Shown here: positions 45,385 to 58,400 of the stretch, piece by piece
Layout: each line of letters opens with the position of its first letter
Numbering within the stretch: position 1 is the first letter of the stretch
From: Adineta vaga
Taxonomy: Eukaryota > Rotifera
Assembly: GCA_021613535.1 (NCBI GenBank)
Contig: CP075497.1
Location: 7,192,001-7,256,000, forward strand
Direction of reading: 5' to 3'
Length of the DNA stretch: 64,000 nucleotides
Position numbers and translations under genes: made by a program
The notes under the pieces: model-generated
Told to the model about the DNA's origin: nothing
What the model saw: the letters and a program-made list of their open reading frames with translations, nothing else
Database searches by the model: none

Positions 45385-45898
45385 ATTTACATTGAATCTG
45401 ACTCAATCTAATACTTACATCATTTGTTTTTTTATTTTTTTAAGCAGCTTATAAAATCAGATGTAGATGATCGAGATCAATCGTGATGCAACATTGATTT
45501 TTCTTAAATTATTCTTTCAGAAAAGGGTCAGCGAATCCAAAGGATGAGCGGTACTTGTGATATAGCGAGAACCAATGAAATCAATTTTTTAAATCAATTA
45601 ATTTGATTTATTTATTCTTTTTGTCTATGCCTATAAGGCATTGAAATTGAAAATGAAATAACACTTTCTCCTTATTCTCTTCCTTCCTTCCTTTCCTTAT
45701 TCGATTCCATAACCATAACAATGCTCCTCTTTCTATGAAGCAAATACATTTTCAATGCATCTATGCACTTAACATCAATCTGCCATGTCAATGGTCGATA
45801 CCCTTACAACGACTATTCGTAATATTGCTATCTTACTTAATATTGTTGAAATTTGTTTTCCATTGTTATTTTCTCTTCGTAAATCAACGTCATCAGTC
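45385..45898. other. 5' region of FUBP-like gene
   Basis: AT-rich. An in-frame upstream ATG at 45785 would add 38 residues with a hydrophobic stretch not seen in FUBP proteins, so it is treated as leader. Confidence 0.5.
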
Positions 45899-48128
45899 AT
45901 GCAAAATAATCCAACAGCTTTTCAAGATGCTGTTGCACGTGCAAGAGAAATAGCACAAAAACTAAGTGCATCAGCACCAAATTCAAATTCATTAAAACGA
46001 CCTAATACAGATGATGATTATTCGAATAAACGTCCAGCATTTACTTCTCCAGGTCAATCATCTGATCTTCCGCCACCTGTCTTGCGTGCTCAACTAATAG
46101 CACAACAGATAAATTCACAATTAGGAGTCAAAACATCAGGTGATTCATCTTCACCACTTTCAAATCAAACGACATTTCAAGAAGATTATAAAATACCGGA
46201 TAAATTCGTTGGTCTTGTTATTGGCAAGGGTGGAGAACAAATAGTTCGACTTCAAGCAGAAAGTGGATGTAAAGTACAAATATGCCAAACACGACCAGAT
46301 CCTGTACCAGGTGGTCCAAATCCACCTGATCGTTTAGCAAATTTATCTGGTACACGAGAAGCTATTGAAAAAGCAAAACGTATCATGGATGATATTATCA
46401 TGAAAGGAAGAATGGCTGATGGTGGTGGATCGGGTAGTAGTAATCCATACTCAATGGGTGGAACAAATGCTAAAACAATTGATGTTATGTTACCATCAGC
46501 TAAATGTGGTCTAGTGATTGGTAAAGGTGGTGAAACTATCAAACGATTATCCGTAATAGATTAACCTAATTTTTAAGATAATGAAATGAAAAACGATTTG
46601 TAAACTTTTTCTTTTAGGAAGAATTTGCTGTTAAAATGTATGTTGTTCAAGATTCTTCAGAGATCGATGGAATTGAACATAAACCCTTGAGAATTATGGG
46701 TGAAGCAGATCGCGTTGAAGTAAGTGAAACTATAAATCATATGAAAATTAGAAAATCAATCGTTTATCTGATAAATTCTAGCGTGCTAAACAATATGTAC
46801 TTGAATCATTATTAAAAGCAGGTGGTATCCCTAATTCAGGAAATCGTTCTGGTGCAAATCAATCAGGTTCCAATTCATTTAATGAATACGGTTCACGAGT
46901 AAATATTTCTCTATTAGATCAATTATTTTTATTTCTAAAAAAAACGATATTTTTCAGTCGGGTGGTGCACCAATGACTGGTCCATGTAATGAGGCCACTT
47001 ATCACGTGCCTTATGAGAAAGCTGGAATCATTATTGGCAAAGGTTTGTATAAAATAATGTTGCTTCATAGACTATAAATGACTTTAGGTGGTGAGAGTAT
47101 CAAAGAAATCAATCGAAAATCGGGTGCTTTTGTTGAACTTGATAAAAGTCATATTCCACCAATTGGTAATTCCTCTGAAAGAGTCTTTAAATTACGTGGT
47201 ACACCTGACCAAATCGCGAAAGCACAACAATTAATGTACGAAAAAGTTATTAATAGTCCTGGTGGTACTGGAGATATGTTGACACCTGTTTTATTCCAAC
47301 AACAATTTAATTTACCATCAAGTGGAGCAAGTTCATCTGATAGTTGGAATGGAAGTAATGATCCATATGGAAATGGTGCAAATAATACTGATCCGTATAG
47401 CCAATGGGCAAATACATACGGACAATGGCCACAGAGTAAGAATAAACGAACGAAAAACAAAGGAAAGAAATCACTATTACTTTTTGTTCTAGTGAATCCA
47501 TATGATCAGAATTCATCAAATAATAATAATGATTCCTCAGCAGCAAATAATTCGTCTGCTATGGCAGGAATGGATCCAGCATGGGCAGCCTATTATCAAT
47601 CTATGAGTTATTATAATATGATGCAATCAAATATGACAGGAAGTGCGTCTTCAGGAACGTCAACTAGTACAACAACAACAAAACCAACAGATTCAACAGC
47701 AAGTACCAGTGATGCAAGTTCCGCGACATCAGGTTTGTTACTTTTCGTTCTTTCATTTTCATATAAATATTTCTATTATAGCAACGAATTCAACTACTGG
47801 ACAACCAGATTTTAGTCAACAATGGATTGAATACTATCGTTCTATGGGACAAAATGAATATGCCGATGAAATCGCTCGACAAATGAAACAAGTAAATAGA
47901 CGACAAGAATTATTTCTTTATTTGCTAATGTTTTCGTTTTCATTTTAGTCCACTTCAACTGCAACTAATTCATCGTCAACAAATTCAGCTGCTGATGCTG
48001 CTCAAGCCACAGCAGCGATGATGTCAGGTGGTCCTGCTTCTTGGGCAGCCTATGCTCAACAATGGGCAAATGCAGCTATGTCGAATTCAACCAATGGTAA
48101 TAATTCCTCCAGTGTATCAACTTCTTAA
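45899..48128 (+). CDS. FUBP/KSRP-type KH-domain protein
   Basis: Single-stranded nucleic-acid-binding regulator of transcription, splicing or mRNA decay in the nucleus. Exons 45899-46552, 46618-46719, 46782-46898, 46958-47042, 47088-47435, 47493-47732, 47782-47891 and 47949-48128 give 611 aa. The N-terminus NPTAFQDAVARAREIAQKL matches the conserved FUBP helix, which fixes the start. KH domains show GLVIGKGGEQIVRLQ, GLVIGKGGETIKRLS and GIIIGKGGESIKEINRKSG. The third, with GAFVEL and the following RGTPDQIAKAQQL, corresponds to KH4 of vertebrate FUBP; KH3 is not found. The C-terminus has Tyr/Trp motifs DPAWAAYYQSM, WIEYYRSMG and ASWAAYAQQW, like the FUBP transactivation repeats, within Ser/Thr/Asn-rich linkers. 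Confidence 0.92.
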
Positions 48129-49493
48129 GGTAAGCAAGTAATGTACAATCATCTTTTTCTTTATTTAAACTTGAAAAGAAATGTTTTATACGTTTAAAAG
48201 TCTAATGATGTTTGTAAGTCATCATTGTAAGAAAAATTTCGAAAGTTACTTTGAAGATTCATCTTTTCCCTTTTTTGTTCTTTCATTATTATTATTTATA
48301 GGAATCGAATGATTTATTCTTCTCTTCATCTTTATCTTATACAACAAAATTGATTTACTTATGTTTATGTGTTTTCCTTAGAAGACAATGATTTTTTGCG
48401 TCTTTTTTGTTTTGAAATTATCGACGATCTACATCAAATCTCGTCTGTCTCATCATCATCATCATCATCATCGTCATCATCATCAAATGTTATTTGTATT
48501 TTGTTGTTTTTCTTTTTCTTGCAAACATTACTTGTATAACTGTCGATGTCTTTACTTTATATGATCATTCTGTTCTATTTCTAGCGGAAAAATTATGAGC
48601 CGGTCTCATAATCATTCACAGATACAAATAACAAGAAAAAAGATTCATTTTCTTTCTTTTGTTTTTAGCATTAAATCATTTCGTTTTCTAGCGATAATAG
48701 GAGTTAGGTTTCGACGGGTAACATCATAATTTTCTTATTATTCTCTTCAATATTTTATATAGAATTTACAAAACAACGAAAAAAAACCACAGTCGGTAAG
48801 TTCGATCTATGATAGTAAATCAGTTTTCAGAAACAAGAAAAATGCAACACAAAATCGATTATTGTATTGATGAGATCTTTATATTTTAGCTTTGATATTT
48901 CAATTTAAGTCAAGTTTGAAACGGCACTTTTTACTTCATATATATATTCTGTATATTTCACAAATAATATGTTCGATAAAACTAAATGATTATTTATTTT
49001 TAGTCATTCATTAAAGTTAATCGAAGGAATGGACGGAAGAACGTACGAATATCTTTTGGAATGTAATGAATAGAAAATAATCGAATGATATGTTGTGTTT
49101 TGTTCCTATCTAATGTTGAAAATTTAGAACTAGCATCAGTTTGATTTTACGTGATAATGCATGGCAGAATGGTAAAAACTCTTTTCATATGGCGAGTATT
49201 GCTTGTGACAATACTAAGTCGCACGAGATTTCTTTATATTTATAATAAAAAGTTGTCTAATTTCGACAAAACAAAATCGATAAATCTTTATCCGATATGC
49301 GAATATCAACGTCATGTATGAATTTAAAGACAAGATTCTCAAACATGAGACGTCTCGAAGAAAAAAAACTGAACGATTAATTTTATTAGTTTTAAAACAG
49401 AACCAAAAGAAAATAGCTTATTTCATTCATATATACATACGAAACAAAAAGGAAAGAACGCATACGTCGTCCAACATTCTCACATTAACTTTT
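48129..49493. other. Convergent 3' spacer with CAT repeat
   Basis: 3' UTR of the FUBP-like gene with a (CAT)n microsatellite at 48451-48485, then spacer to the convergent Q-rich gene. No other gene seen. Confidence 0.55.
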
Positions 49494-50767
49494 TCATTCG
49501 ATTGTATGACTATTAGTGATTGCAATACTTTCTCCTTCTACAGCAATGCAACCATTATTTACACTCGCAATATCGATAGCATTTTTTAAATGTATTGCTT
49601 GATCTAATGAAATTCCTCGTTCTATTTCTTTTATCTGTTGATATGTTGGTAAGGTGGTTGTTGATGGTTGTTGAATGTGAGAACCTAATTGATGATGTGA
49701 GAAAATTTATTGCAATTGATGTAATCAAATAATTCATATTCTCATACTTGATGGTAATGATGAAATGGTTGGACGAGCAACAGCAAATTTCACTAAAGGA
49801 CGATTATTAAATTTTGTACCCGGATGTGCAACATGAGGCGGAAGAGTCGCTGTTATCTGTCCTTGTTGTTGTTGCTGTTGATAGACTAGTGCCTGTGCTG
49901 CTAACAATGTTGGTAGAGCAGCTTGAATTTGTTGTGCCTGTGCCTGGAGTACCGATTCTTTAACTCGTTGTTGAATCACTATTAATATGATCAAAAATTA
50001 TCTATTGTTTTTCGAACATTAATTGATAATATACTTGTTGCTAGAAGAGCATTCGTTAACTGATATTGCAATTGAACGGTGGATTGTGCTTGTACCGGTT
50101 GTTGCTGTTGTTGTTGTAAAATAAGTGAATTCATTAATGTTTGAACAACACCTAAATTTGTTTGTGGTTGAGCACTTTGTTGTCGAGCTGCCATTGCTGC
50201 TACAGCTAAATTCTTTGCATGTAATTCTTTTCGATTAGTCGATCCTACATTATGTGTAATTTCAGAAATAGTACTACTTGATGATACTGATTGTAATGGT
50301 TTTGTTGGTTGTTCATCGTTATTTGATGAATTAGAAAATTTCATTTGTTCTGTCTTATTGATTACATTGAACTCTTGAACAACACGAGATAAACGTTGTT
50401 CGCGTATATCAGAGTGCTGCTGTTGCTGCTGATGTCGATGACGTGGTGGTATATTCTCATAATATAATGCATGATTATTGTTTGATGATGAAGATGATTT
50501 GCAATTATACTGTTGTTCATTTTTTGTTTGCCGTCCTTTTCTTACGTGTTGAAATGGTGAAGTATATGAATTACGATATTGATAATATTCATTTAAATAG
50601 AAATCATCATTTGATCGATGATAATCATGATTCCAATAATGGTTTTGATTAAGTAATGATCGTCGATGATATTCATCACGATCAATATAAGCATTCGTAT
50701 TCCGTGATTGATGAGTAGTATTCGTATTGATTCGACGACGTGGTTGTTGTTGTTTTGGTGTTGACAT
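49494..50767 (-). CDS. Gln-rich low-complexity protein, 384 aa
   Basis: Not recognised. Minus-strand exons 50767-50035, 49978-49748 and 49684-49494 give 384 aa with closed phases. An upstream in-frame ATG at 50815 is possible. The N-terminal half is basic and rich in Arg, Tyr, Asn, His and Gln (PRRRINTN, ENIPPRHRHQQQQQ). The middle is Ala/Gln-rich (KNLAVAAMAARQQ, LILQQQQQQPVQAQ, ALPTLLAAQALVYQQQQQQ), predicted helical or coiled. The C-terminus, IKEIERGISLDQAIHLKNAI, looks folded and conserved-like. It resembles scaffold or RNA-granule proteins in composition only; no function is assigned. Confidence 0.7.
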
Positions 50768-51415
50768 CGATGATATATTTGACGAAGAAGTGAAAAGGTA
50801 ATGACAAGTTAACACCTACACTTGTTGAAAAACCGAGACAATTATTATGAAAAAGTTGCCGCCAAATCTTTACTTAGACAATACGAACTAATTATTTTGG
50901 ATAAAACTTGCACATGACTCTATTTTCTTTATCCATTCGATATACGAACATGTCAACTATCTATGAGAATACTATCACATATTATACCATCCATATGAAT
51001 AGCCTCAGCTATCTTTCGGCGATGTTCAGTGCTTTTTGTTTTTTGACAACCTGTTCTTGGCAGGTTTCGAAAGAATGTTCGACTGGATCAAACTTTTTAG
51101 TTAGGAAAATGATTACAATAGAATTTTATTCTATTCAAACCTCTTTTATCGTTTTAGATTTCAATAAACAGTCACATGACACTTTTGAATTATCCAACTA
51201 AACTTCTAATCCAGTGACCATCGGAAACAGTCATTTTTTATAATCAAACTTACTCATATAAGTCTAATTCAACGACTAAAATATCATCATTTTAAAACAA
51301 ACTCTCCAGAAAAAAAGACATGTTCATCTTTATCTATTCTTTTCTCTTTGTATGTGTAATTATTGAATAATTTTTATATTTGTCAAGAAACAGAAAAACA
51401 ATATACAGTGTAAGA
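50768..51415. other. Divergent intergenic region
   Basis: Promoter region shared by the Q-rich gene (-) and aminopeptidase (+). An acceptor-like cag at 51406-51408 precedes the aminopeptidase ATG. No gene seen. Confidence 0.5.
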
Positions 51416-54400
51416 ATGAAGAAGCTGGAGAGTAAAATGTTTGGCGATGTTTGTTGTTGGTTTAAAACGTTTGTTTTTGTCACTGTTTTTATTCTGGTTA
51501 CGGCTATTGCTGTTTTTCCATTTTTTATCTGTAGGATTTTTAAAAAAAGGAAAACTATCCATTAATTAATTCCATTCGTACATTTATTTTATTTAGACAA
51601 TTTGACAAGTACGCTAACGAAAGTATCTAATCAATCATATCATCGACTACCAACTAGTGTTACACCCACGAATTATCGCTTATATGTTGATGCAAGTCAA
51701 TTGGAAGAATTTCTTTTTCATGGAACTGTTGATATTGATGTTCAAGTAAAAAATCTTATTTAAAAAAATTGAAATTTTATGAAAACAATTTTTAGATAAA
51801 TGAATATGTTGATGAAATTATTTTAAATAGTGTCAATTTAAATATTATAAAAATTCAGTTTCGACAGAATAATTTCGATTTTGAACCTTATGGAACAGTT
51901 ATATATAGACATGAATATGAACAAATCATTATCAAATTTAATCAACCATTAAATGTAATTTTTCAAAGATTTTCTTTTCTAAACTTCTGTTTTATTTATC
52001 TAGCTTGGTTACGGTCGTTTATCATTAACATTTAATGGAACAATAAATGATCAACTTCATGGATTTTATCGAACTAAAGATCATAATCATATTGGTGCAT
52101 GTACTCAATTTGAAGTAAGAAACATAAATCTTTATTTCATTTCTTTTTTGATACAGATATTCTATTAGCCTGGCTATGCTCGTCGAGCATTTCCTTGTTT
52201 CGATGAACCATTATTTAAAGCTAATTTTTCCATTACTATTCGTGCCCCTAAACAACTAACAACATTAAGTAATATGGTATAGATGATATATCTCTTTTTT
52301 TTCGCGATAGAAAAGCAATCTGTTTGATTTCTTCTAGCCAGTTAAATCACAACGAGATGGTGGAAATCGGACATATATCTATGAATTTGATTCTACGCCA
52401 GTCATGTCAACATATTTGGTTGCTTATGTTATTGGACATTATGATTATGTTGAAACAAGAGATTCAAATAATGTACTTATTCGTGTTTATACTCCAATTG
52501 GAAAAAAAGAACAAGGATTATTCGCTTTAAAAGTTAGTTTGTTTTCTAATATAAATCGATTTAAACATAAAAAGAATATTTTTAGACTGCGGCAAAGATG
52601 CTTCCATTCTATACCGATTATTTCGGTATTAAATATCCATTAAGTAAATTAGATATGATTGCCATTGCAGATTTTGGTTCTGGTGAATGTTATTTTTTGT
52701 CTCTATCTGTTTTAATGCTTGATTTTTCTTTTAGGAGCAATGGAAAATTGGGGGTAAGTCTCATTTGTTGAAAACAAAGTATCTCTAATCAGATGATGGT
52801 TTATGAATTAAATAGATTAGTTACTTATCGTGAAACGTATCTTCTTGTTGATGTACATACATCAACACAAAAAACGAAACAAGAAGTAGCATTAGTCGTT
52901 GCACATGAATTAGCACATCAATGGTTCGGAAATTTAGTTGTAAGTTAAACTTACTTGAATCTATCATCTTTTTTTTTTATATCATAATGATTTCTCTAGA
53001 CGATGGAATGGTGGAATGATTTATGGCTTAATGAAGATAAGTATTCAAAGGATCGAAATATGTTCTAATTTTTTTTTCTTTTGATTTTGTTTTCTACGTT
53101 TTGCATCATGGATTGAATTTCTTGCCGTTGATCATGTTTATCCAGAATATGACATTTGGACACAATTTGTTTCGGATACATTAGCAACATGTATGATTCC
53201 TGATGCTTTACAAAATAGTCATCCAATTGAAGTACCAATACAAAAGCCAACTGAAATCGATGAAATTTTCGATGATATTACATACTCAAAAGGTCTTTTT
53301 CAAGCTTTCATTCTTTTAAAATCGTTCTGTATTTTAGGTTCAAGTGTAATTCGATTACTTCATGCATATATTGGTAATCAGGCATTTCGAAGTGGTCTTT
53401 CGAATTATTTAGCTGAATATGCATATCGAAATACAAATACAGAAAAGCTTTGGTTTCATTTATCAAAAGCATCGAATCAGTCTCATCTATCTGATGTTCT
53501 TTCAACATGGACAAAACAAATGGGTTTTCCTCTTCTTACAGTATGATTTTCTTTGAAAATAGAGATACAATTTAATTTTTCAATATAGGTAAAACAAGAA
53601 CAGAAAGGCAATGATCGATTATTGACTATCGAACAAACGAGATTTTTAGCAGATGGATCACGAGATGATAATTTACGATGGAAAATACCCATTAGTGTCA
53701 GTACGAAAGCAAAGCCGAATGAAATTGTTCATCAACTATATCTAAACGGAGAGAAAAAACGAACATTTCTACTAAAAGATATACCAGAAAATGATTGGAT
53801 TAAATTAAATCTGTTTAGGTAAATTTCCTTTTTTCATTCAACGAAACAAATATTATTCAATCATCATTCTTTAGTGTTGGAATATATCGTGTTCATTATT
53901 CATCATCAATGCTTCAAGCATTAACACCAGCTATTGAAGATCATACACTTTCACCGCAAGATCGTTTCAATATTCAAACTGATGTCTACGCATTAGCACG
54001 TGCTGGTCACATGGGTTATGTTGATTATTTGAAATTACTTCGTCATGCTTATAAACATGAAGATAATCATACGGTTTGGAAATCAATTCTACGGCAATTA
54101 ACTGAACTTAGCTCAATATTTGAATATGCACAATTTAACAGTACAAAACTACTTTATCATTCATATGTATGTGATCTTTTAACGAATATCTATGACAAAT
54201 TAGGATGGGATCCATTGTCAAATGAAGACACACAAATACCTATGTTACGTAGTTTAATCTTAACACATACAGGTGTTCACGGATATGAAAAAACACGTAT
54301 TGAAGCACACAAACGTTTTGAAAGATTTTCTATTGAAAATCAAGATCATTATCGAATTAATCCAAATATTCGTGCCGCTATTTATTTAACTGTTGCAAAA

Positions 54401-55210
54401 ACAGGAAATCTACAAACATTCAATCGATTAAAAGCGGTAATTATACTAACAATTGTCATTTTCAAAAGCATACATAGAGAAAATCGAACTTTTTTGTAAA
54501 TTTACTCATTGTCTTATGATTATGCAAATATTGTTAACACATAACAGTGCTTCTATTTAAAGATGTCATTGCATATCTTAACAGAAAATTTGTATTTTTT
54601 CTAGTTATATCTGCAAGCTGATACCCAAGAAGAACGTATTCGATTACTCACTGCTCTTTGCCGTTTTGATGATGAAACTTTGCAAGATCAAGCAATTCAT
54701 TTTGTTTGGAATACTGTAAATATCTTTTGGTATATATTCATAAACTAAAGACAATGATTTCTGTTAAGGCTGAAGTTCGAAAACAGGATCATTTAACTGG
54801 TTTTGCATCATTAGCTGCACATAATCGACGTGGATGTGAATTATGTTGGACATATATGCAAAAGAATTGGAAACAAATTGAAATGATCTATGGTGAACAT
54901 GATACACATTTACTTCATTTTATTGAAGTAAGAAAAAACTTTTATATTCTTGTTTTTCATGTCTTCAATTGATCTTTTAAGACGATACCAGCATTATTTG
55001 TTAGTAAAGAACGAGCCGAAGAAGTTCGAGTAAGATAAATTCGTAAAGATTTAGAAATTCTTTTTCGATTTTTCAATTTAGAAATTTGCTATTGATCATC
55101 CGAATCCATTTTTGGAACGTTCGATTAAAAAAGTTCTTGAACAAATCAATATTCGACGTCATGTACTAGAACGACATGAACTTAGCATAAATCAATTTCT
55201 AAGTGTTTAA
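51416..55210 (+). CDS. M1 zinc aminopeptidase (aminopeptidase N-like)
   Basis: Type II membrane ectopeptidase removing N-terminal residues from peptides. Eighteen exons, beginning 51416-51530, 51597-51745 and 51796-51954 and ending 54982-55029 and 55082-55210, give 916 aa. A signal anchor (about 16-38) follows a short cytosolic tail. Motifs are [11 protein letters not shown], the exopeptidase motif GAMENWG (312-318), zinc site HELAH (348-352) and the third ligand Glu371 in WWNDLWLNE, spaced as HEXXH-X18-E. The C-terminal ERAP1-like helical domain runs to the end (ETVxx-type [24 protein letters not shown]). Exon 52735-52753 is only 19 bp and encodes GAMENW. Intron 53037-53097 has AT-AC ends. 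Intron 53293-53337 is 45 bp without stops. Confidence 0.95.
53037..53097 (+). other. AT-AC intron in aminopeptidase gene
   Basis: The sequence between conserved WLNE and GFASWIEF begins ATAAGTATTC and ends TTTTCTAC. Removing exactly these 61 bp gives AAT GAA G|GT TTT GCA, i.e. the invariant NEGFAS of M1 peptidases. No GT-AG pair yields that junction, and reading through meets a stop. Donor ATAAGT and a ttctaat branch-like site followed by a T-tract resemble the rare U2-type AT-AC class rather than the U12 donor ATATCC. Confidence 0.85.
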
Positions 55211-55450
55211 TATAACGATCAAGAAAATTTTTCAAAAACAAACTCGTGTTTTCTTTTTTCTATGTTTTATCTTTTCAACCAAACAAATAAATTCTCGATT
55301 GAAATCCTCATGCATATTATGTATGTACAAATATATGTATTTATTTATATATCATAGCCGTCGAACAGCAACAAAATATTGAGTTTCTTTTTTTTAAAAA
55401 AGTACTGAGAAGAAAAAAATACAGTGCTATTTGAACATACAGAAGAAAAA

Positions 55451-58400
55451 TCAAATGCTGCTATTGAAATTTTCAACATCTGATAATAGTCGTGTTGGTT
55501 TCTTTCGGAAAACATTAAAAAATTTCGTGAAGACATTTTTTGAACTTCGATTATAAAGTGGTGAACTTTTTCGTGATGATGGATTAGCTAAAATAGGTGT
55601 ATCAGAATCATTCGTATCAATACTTCCATTTGTTATGGTTAAACGACGTTTTAATTCATTACGAATTTGTTCATTTATACGAATTTGTTTCAATGTGCCA
55701 GCTAATAAATCATCGACTTTATCATTAATTGCGGCAGATGTTTCCACAAATTTACAATTGTATTTGAATGCAGCATTCCGTGCAGCTAAAAGTCAATGAA
55801 CTCATAGTTTCGTTTATCGTTAATAAAAAATTGAAAACTTACTTTCTTTTGTTACTGAACGTTTTCGTACAAGATCAGATTTATTTCCTACTAATACAAT
55901 TGGCATGGGTCGTTTGATTGGTGATGGATGATAAATTAATTCATTATCACGAAGATTTTTTATCAATTGTATCGCTGTTTGAAATGATTGACGATCAGTT
56001 ATTGAATAAACAACAATATAAGCATCACTTGTTACACTAGATTTGATCTAAATAGAAAATGCTATAAAGTCTAAATCAATTGAAAGTGAATTGTCTCAAA
56101 CATACTTGATCAACATCAATCGTTGTAATATGTAAACGAGATTCGACACCATCGAGCATAATTGGAACAGTATTATCCGGATCATCATCTGCAAAAAATT
56201 CCAAAATAAGCTTGCTGAAGGTTATACATTATCGATCTTGATGGTATTCTTTCTATTTACTTATTAGCGTTCTTTTCTCTATATTTAGATATGTTAATAA
56301 TCTAATCATATGGCATAGGAAAGATCATTAGTCTTCTGATTATTGATGTTTATTTATTGAAGGTTATTTCAACGGAAAATTATCGCTTTCTTTCTTTCTT
56401 TCTTTCTACTAAAAATGATTGTATTCTGGTACAAAGTTTTTGTTTTGTTTAATTAGTTGAAATACAAAAGTTTCTTTTGTACTCTAAAAGCACATTGTTT
56501 TGGTTGTATTTCCTATTTTCTCGTTAAAATAACATATACGAAGTTCCGGTGATTTTTTCATTAAAAACACGATCGATAGAGAACTCCTTTTTTCATAAAT
56601 CTCTCATATATACGTCATTACCATTAGCCATTAATGATCATTTCCTTTTATTGTTTTCTTGACTTACCGAGCGAACTTGAATAATCATATATTCCTCGAT
56701 ATTCTGTTGTTTTAAATTGTCTCATCAATGAACATTTGCCTGTTCCACTCATACCAAGAAGATAAACTTGATAGACATGAACATCTTGTACTCGACCATC
56801 TTCAGTTTGAATTCGTTCAACAAGAGGATTATCATCATCGTCTTCATCATTTTCATTTTGATCGGATAAAGGAACAGTTAATTGCACAGGATTATTCTCA
56901 ATAAAATGACTGTCAAGAATTCCATTAAGATTGAATCCAGAAGAATTTATTAGAGAATGTGTACTTGTTCGTATTTCTTTCACTGACGTAGGAGAATGAT
57001 TAATATCATGTTCGGGAGATGATGTACGATCAGTTGTTGTTAGATTTGTATTGATTCGAAATGAACTACGACGACTTGTTGAACCACTACGTTTTATTGA
57101 ACGTTTAAATGAATCGCTAATAAACATCGATATGAAATAGTAAATTTAATAGAAAGATATTTTTGCTTACCCGCGATTAACAAAACCTTTGGATGTCGTA
57201 TGAAATTGTCTTACAAGATAAATTTGTTGATCACCGTCAGTTGGTAGTTGTAATTGATCAACTGTTAATGAACCTATGAAGGAGAAAGATACTATTAGAT
57301 ATCTTTTGATATTACACAAATCAAATCGATTCTATTCGAGATAATAATTTTTGATTAATTCAGATAACATTCAATGTAAATGATGATGTAAGAAAAATTT
57401 CATTTATCTTACCAAGTCTTTCTGATCTTTGTGTATTTTGATTTGACCATTGATCTTGGGACTCCTCTGTTGATGCCATTAGATCAGTTGCTGAAATTCT
57501 CCCTGTTGTGCCCGTAATTGACTTGCGAGAAGAATCAGAAGTGCCCGTATGAGAAGCATAATTGAGTTGTGGTACTACCGCTGTACTATATTTACGTGCA
57601 GAAAAATCTTGCTGTTGCTGTTGCTGTTGCTGCTGCTGTTTTTGTTGTTCTTTTTCTTTCTTTTGTCGATACTTTTTGATCGATTGTGGGCGTTTATAGG
57701 AACATGATCGTGCCAATGGTTCTAGTGTTTCATTTTGACTATTGGAAGCTTGAAGAAATGTTTGAGCAGTATGTGTTAGAGAGAAATTTTTACGCTTTGT
57801 TCGTGCTGACGGAGGATTATTTAGTTGAATAGTTTTAGGAGGTGATGAGGAAATTGATGATCGATGATTTGTATCAGATGGAATAGTGGATGTATGTTTT
57901 TGTTTGAATGAAGGCGACGATGAAAGTAATGGTTGAGATTTTGCATGAACATGTGTTGGAGTTTCAGGAGATAATAAAGGTGGAGCAGTTGCTGGTGAAC
58001 ATGAACTGTAACAACGAGGATGTGATGGTGCTGCATTGGAACGTGCAAATAATGCATCAAAATGATCCGTTTCTGTATTGATTTGTTCTTTTCCATTGAC
58101 GTCTCCAGCATCGATTGGACCCCAATGAATTATAGGTCGAGCACTATTTGGTGATAACATCATGCCTGATGTTGTATCATTTGATCGAATTCCACATTCC
58201 AATTCATTTTCTTCATTGACATCCGCTATATCATCAAAATGTGGTTCATACATTCTACATAAGAGACAACAAAGAGAAACGGAAATTAATTTTATAACAC
58301 GAAATAACAATTTAGATTCTACGTATATCTTTTAATCAATCAATAATCTTTTGTTCCTAAATATTAAGTACAACCTATTTTTGCGCATATTTTTTCCATT

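Noticed and set aside
45785-45898. Upstream in-frame start of the FUBP-like protein
   Set aside because: It would add a hydrophobic segment absent from FUBP proteins; the conserved N-terminal helix begins at the 45899 ATG.
47149-47460. Minus-strand ORF of 103 codons over the FUBP gene
   Set aside because: Antisense shadow of coding exons with clear KH4 sequence on the plus strand.
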